From: Heracleum sosnowskyi
Taxonomy: Eukaryota > Streptophyta > Magnoliopsida > Apiales > Apiaceae
DNA: 64,000 nucleotides
Assembly (NCBI GenBank): GCA_030848705.1
Contig: CM061243.1
Span: forward strand, 121,730,674 to 121,794,673
Direction of reading: 5' to 3'
Shown: in pieces, positions 60,112 through 64,000 of the stretch
Layout of the letters: each line of letters begins with the position of its first letter
Numbering within the stretch: the stretch's first letter is position 1
Translations under genes and position numbers: made by a program
The notes under the pieces: generated by a model
What the model saw: the letters and a program-made list of their open reading frames with translations, nothing else
What the model was told of the DNA's origin: nothing
Databases searched by the model: none

Positions 60112-60500
60112 CCGGACAAGCCCAACAAGGCCAACATAGCTCAGCAAGCCGAACAAGCCCACAAGGCCAACATAGCTCAGCAAGCCGGACAAGCCCAGCA
60201 AGGTTGACAAAGCCAAACATACGTTACAAGCCCAACATAGCTCAGCAAGCCGGACAAGCCCAACAAGGCCAACATAGCTCAGCAAGCCGGACAAGCCCAA
60301 CAAGGCCAACATAGCTCAGCAAGCCGGACAAGCCCAGCAAGGTTGACAAAGCCAAACATACGTTACAAGCCCAACAAGGTCAACAAAGCCAAACAAGCGT
60401 TGCAAGCCCAACAAGGCCAACAAAGCCAACAAAGCCAAGCAAGCGTTGCAAGCCCAACAAGGCCAACAAAGCCAAACAAGCGTTACAAGCCCAACAAGCC
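60112..60500 (+). repeat. CAAGCC/CAACAAGG repeat block at end of 5' LTR
   Basis: Irregular units of about 45-60 bp built from AAGCCGGACAAGCCCAACAA and GGCCAACATAGCTCAGC, later CAAAGCCAAACAAGCGTT. It lies in the transcribed leader part of the LTR. Confidence 0.8.
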
Positions 60501-60565
60501 AAACGAGCACCTGTTCCAGCATAATACCAAGAAAGTAGAGCCCGACGGTAGAACAACTTATCATT

Positions 60566-60584
60566 TGGCGCTAGAAGGAGGGGA
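60566..60584 (+). promoter_or_regulatory. Primer-binding site of non-autonomous element
   Basis: TGGCGCTAGAAGGAGGGGA, two bases after the LTR. It differs at one position within the first 18 from the site of the Tat-type element at 17,232. Confidence 0.7.
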
Positions 60585-61799
60585 CCTCGCGCTCTCTCAA
60601 CCGACATCTGATTTGGCTTGCTCATCTAAGGGCAAGCCCATCTGCAAACATCCTTACCATGTCAAGTTACATTCGCAAACTATTCTCTAGCATGCGACAT
60701 ATCACGTGAAGTTTTAGCCAGCAACAATCCTCTGTCATCTCGGAGATTGGTGACCCTAGTCACCCAACTACGTATAGGTCCGTAATGTGTACACTATTTT
60801 AGCTCTGAATGTTCCTCACGCTCCAGCAAGTGACGTGTCACGTGAAGCTCCACGCAATAGCAACCTTTTGTCATATTGGAAATTTGTGACCCTAGTCACC
60901 CCAACTATGTTTGAGTCTGTAATGCCAACATTAACTTAACTCCCAATCCTCCTTGCATAGTTTCTAGAGATCTAAGGAACATGAATAACCAAACAGATGT
61001 TCAAGTTAGCCAAGTTACTCGGGACCGAGTACAAGTTACACAAGTAGTGCAAGTTGAGCAATGTGTACAAGGCGTGCAAGTAGTGTTAATTATGCAAAAC
61101 ATACAAGGCACACAAGAAATGCAAGGTGTACAAGGTATATAAGATACGAAAACTACACAAAACACAGAAATCAAAAACAACAAGGCGCAACCATACAACT
61201 TAAACTATTCAAGGTGCGCAGAGTGTACAAAGCATGCAAGGTGCGCAGAGTGTACAAAGCATGCAAGGTGTGCAAGGTGCGCAGAGTGTGCAAATGATGC
61301 TATGTATGCAAGACTTTGAGCCATGACATACTGGCCCACGTAACAAGCAGTAAAACTGTCAGTATCCATATAAGTATGTATTACCTCACGAAGCACCACA
61401 ACAACAAAGAAAAGTAATTGTCAACACACTTGCTATCAATATTTATAATCTCTAGAAAGAAGACAAGACTACACAAAATATTTACAAGTAGTGCAAGGTG
61501 TACAAGGATACAAATACGGCAAGTTGCACAATGTATACAAGGTATACAAGGCATGGAAGTAGTTCAAGTTATGCAAGGTGCACTAGGTATACAAGAAATA
61601 CAAGGTGCACAAGCTATGTAATATACGAAAATTACACACAACACGTAAATCATAAACAATATGGCTCAACCATGTTGCTTAAGTACACATTGTGCAAAGC
61701 ATGCAAGGTTTACAAGGTGCGCAGAGTGTGCAAAGCATGCAAGGTGTGCAAGATGCGCAAAGTATGCAAAGCATGCAATGTATGCAAGGCAATAATAAA
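60585..61799 (+). other. Non-coding interior with short degenerate repeats
   Basis: No gag or pol. From about 61,020 the sequence is made of short variants of CAAGGTGTGCAAGG and GCGCAGAGTGTACAAAGCATG. A diverged duplication links 61,025-61,300 and 61,480-61,790 (both with AAGTTGCACAA/AGTGTGCAAA and ACACAAAACAC-type parts). The leader near 60,750-60,920 holds two copies of a CCTAGTCACCC motif. Confidence 0.6.
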
Positions 61800-63345
61800 A
61801 CCCCTACTTAAGTCCTTGGACCTATCCAAACTTAAGTGGGGGGCAACAAATTTTTTACAAAAGCCCTCTCGGGTTAGCAAGGTCCTCTCGGATCGACTTG
61901 TTCTCTCGTACAAAACCCCAACTTAAGTCCTTGGACCTATCCAAACTTAAGTGGGGGGCAACAAATTTGTTACAAAGACCCTCTCGGGTCAGCAAGGTCC
62001 TCTCGGATCGACTTGTTCTCTCGGACAACACTACTACTTAAGTCCTTCGACCTATCCAAACTTAAGTGGGGGGCAACAAATTTGTTACAACGACCCTCTC
62101 AGGTCAGCAAGGTCCTCTCGGATCGACTTGTTCTCTCGAACAAAACTACTACTTAAGTCCTTAGACCTATCCAAACTTAAGTGGGGGGCAACAATTTTTT
62201 TACAAAGGCCCTCTCGGGTCAGCAAGGTCCTCTCGGATCAACTTGTTCTCTCGGACAACACTCCTACTTAAGTCCTTGGACCTATCCAAACTTAAGTGGG
62301 GGGGCAACAAATTTGTTACAAAGACCCTCTCGGGTCAACAAGGTCCTCTCGGATCAACTTGTTCTCTCGAACAAAACTCCTACTTAAGTCCTTAGACCTA
62401 TCCAAACTTAAGTGGGGGCAACAAATTTTTTACAAAGGCCCTCTCGGGTCAGCAAGGTCCTCTTGGATCGACTTGTTCTCTCGGACAAAACTCCTACTTA
62501 AGTCCTTGGACCTATCCAAACTTAAGTGGGAGGCAACAAACTTTTTACAAAGGCCCTCCCGGGTCGACAAGGTCCTCTCGGATCGACTAGTTCTCTCGGA
62601 CAAAACTCATGCTTAAGTCATTGGACCTATCCAAACTTAAGTGGGGGGCAACAAAATTTTTACAAAGGCCCTCTCGGGTCAGCAAGGTCCTCTTGGACCG
62701 ACTTGTTCTCTCGGATAAAACTCATGCTTAAGTCATTGGACCTATCCAAACTTAAGTGGGGGGCAACAAACTTTTTACAAAGGCCCTCTCGGGTCAGCAA
62801 GGTCCTCTTGGATCGACTTGTTCTCTCGGACAAAACTCTTACTTAAGTCCTTGGACCTATCCAAACTTAAGTGGGGGGCAACAAACTTTTTACAAAGGCC
62901 CTCCCGGGTCGACAAGGTCCTCTCGGATCGACCTGTTCTCTCAAACAAAACTCCTGCTTAAGTCATTGGACCTATCCAAACTTAAGTGGGGGGCAACAAA
63001 CTTTTTACAAAGGCCCTTTCGGGTCAGCAAGGTCCTCTTGGATCGACTTGTTCTCTCGGACAAAACTCCTACTTAAGTCCTTGGACCTATCCAAACTTAA
63101 ATGGGGGGCAACAAACTTTTTACAAAGGCCCTCTCGGGTCAGCAAGGTCCTCTTGGATCGACTTGTTCTCTCGGACAAAACTCTTACTTAAGTCCTTGGA
63201 CCTATCCAAACTTAAGTGGGGGGCAACAAACTTTTTACAAAGGCCCTCCCGGGTCGACAAGGTCCTCTCGGATCGACATGTTCTCTCGGACAAAACTCCT
63301 AGTTAAGTTCTTGGACCTATCCAAACTTAAGTGGGGGGCAACAAA
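61800..63345 (+). repeat. 115-bp tandem array with polypurine-like core
   Basis: Fourteen units of about 115 bp. Each has ACTTAAGTCCTTGGACC then TATCCAAACTTAAGT, which can fold into a hairpin. Next come GGGGGGCAACAAA, GGCCCTCTCGGGTCAGCAAG, and a GGATCGACTTGTTCTCTCGG segment. The AGTGGGGGGCAA core is identical to part of the real polypurine tract at 63,471-63,486. Open frames of 106 codons that recur every 115 bp are by-products. Confidence 0.92.
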
Positions 63346-63470
63346 ATTCTTCCAAAAGCACCTTCAGCTCCAAAAGATACTCTGGAATTTACGTCTCCTC
63401 TCAAACAAACATCCTACCCACATCCAACACAAATCTTTTACTACTCCTCCATCCCTCTAAAGAGGAATGA

Positions 63471-63486
63471 AGGAGTGGGGGGCAAA
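63471..63486 (+). promoter_or_regulatory. Polypurine tract of non-autonomous element
   Basis: AGGAGTGGGGGGCAAA precedes the 3' LTR start. GAGTGGGGGGCAAATGATAG is shared base for base with the Tat-type element. Confidence 0.85.
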
Positions 63487-64000
63487 TGATAGTAGGTGAT
63501 TTGTAAAGGGCCAATTCACCTATTAAAATCAAGCCCAAGTCTAAAAAACAATGCATGCAAGGTCCACAACGCCTACAAGGCCACAATGCATGCAAGGTCC
63601 ACAACGTCAACAAGGCCACAATGCATGCAAGGTCCACAACGCCTACAAGGCCACAATGCATGCAAGGTCCACAACGCCTACAAGGCCACAATGCATGCAA
63701 GGTGGTCCACAACGCCTACAAGGCCACAATGCATGCAAGGTCCACAACGCCTACAAGGCCACAATGCATGCAAGGTCCACAACGCCTATAAGGCCACAAT
63801 GCATGCAAGGTCCACAACGCCTACAAGGCCACAATGCCTGCAATGTCCACCAAGCCCATAAGAATGGGACATGACACGTTACACAACAAACAAGTGCGAA
63901 CAAGACAACGCTGACACAAGTACAACTGACGTCTGCAAAAAGGCTGGCACAAGTACATGGTCCAAGCGTCAGGACAACATGTAACTGACACAAGGTAGAC
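63487..64000 (+). repeat. 3' LTR of non-autonomous element (truncated by window)
   Basis: Matches 59,172 onward almost exactly. The 35-bp array (63,551 to about 63,840) has eight full units, one of them lengthened by three bases (GGTGGTCC near 63,700). The sequence ends inside the LTR. Confidence 0.9.

Larger units (their letters stand above)
59172..60563 (+). repeat. 5' LTR of non-autonomous element
   Basis: 1,392 bp, begins TGATAG and ends TTATCA. It contains a 35-bp array, a TATA box (TATATATA, 59,872-59,879), the motif CTTACTCTCACGCCGGAGG near 60,037 shared with the Tat-type LTR, and a second repeat block before its end. Confidence 0.88.
59172..64000 (+). mobile_element. Non-autonomous LTR retrotransposon built of tandem repeats
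   Basis: Left LTR 59,172-60,563, interior 60,564-63,486, right LTR from 63,487 running off the window. LTR starts (TGATAGTAGGTGATTTGTAA) are identical. The interior of 2.9 kb holds no gag or pol, only tandem repeats. The primer-binding site, polypurine tract and LTR termini match those of the Tat-type element at 16,505-29,498, so a Tat-family enzyme probably moved it. The two LTRs are nearly identical apart from repeat number, so it is young. Its right target-site flank is outside the window. Confidence 0.88.

Noticed and set aside
61951..63460. Recurring 106-codon frames every 115 bp
   Set aside because: They repeat with the tandem unit and overlap one another; by-products of the array.

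Overview
This is plant nuclear DNA, most likely from a eudicot. It has intron-split genes with GT..AG borders and a dense load of plant-type transposable elements. There is no operon structure and nothing bacterial. The species cannot be fixed from the sequence alone.

Layout. (1) 1-14,640 is a degenerate, rearranged endogenous pararetrovirus (Caulimoviridae-like). Its 3' end is present twice in opposite orientation: left arm 161-954 plus 9,020-9,760 on the minus strand, right arm about 13,040-14,635 on the plus strand. A plus-strand core with a coat-protein-like gene lies between, and no polymerase is visible. A young Athila-like LTR retrotransposon (955-9,019, minus strand) sits inside one repeat unit of the left arm. 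It has lost RT, RNase H and most of integrase. (2) 14,640-16,500 is AT-rich and carries two Helitron-like ends. (3) 16,505-29,498 is a full-length but broken Ty3/Gypsy element of the Tat type, with gag, protease, RT, RNase H, a second RNase H and integrase. It also has a spliced antisense gene and two tandem arrays in its 3' part. (4) 29,504-41,300 holds two convergent host genes: a diacylglycerol kinase (plus, 703 aa, 7 coding exons) and the exon junction complex protein Y14 (minus, 189 aa, 4 exons). (5) 41,580-47,230 is a transposon graveyard with nested Helitron-like elements and a LINE 3' fragment. (6) 47,244-50,146 is a Mutator-like element with perfect 9-bp target duplications and a transposase lacking its catalytic core. 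(7) 50,646-55,553 (minus) is a host gene for a 313-aa type I membrane protein resembling the VOA1/Ac45 V-ATPase assembly family, with a Tourist-like MITE in its last intron. (8) 56,296-57,511 holds two non-autonomous DNA transposons with intact target duplications. (9) 59,172 to the window end is a non-autonomous LTR element made almost wholly of tandem repeats. It shares its primer-binding and polypurine signals with the Tat element of region 3.

The three host genes are ordinary housekeeping genes with no evident joint pathway. The most unusual content is in the mobile elements. Two LTR elements each carry a tandem array whose unit copies the polypurine tract, placed just before the real one. 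The pararetrovirus has an inverted-arm structure with an array of CCAAT/ATTGG dyads next to its promoter. An internally deleted Athila-like element has protease joined in frame to the integrase tail.
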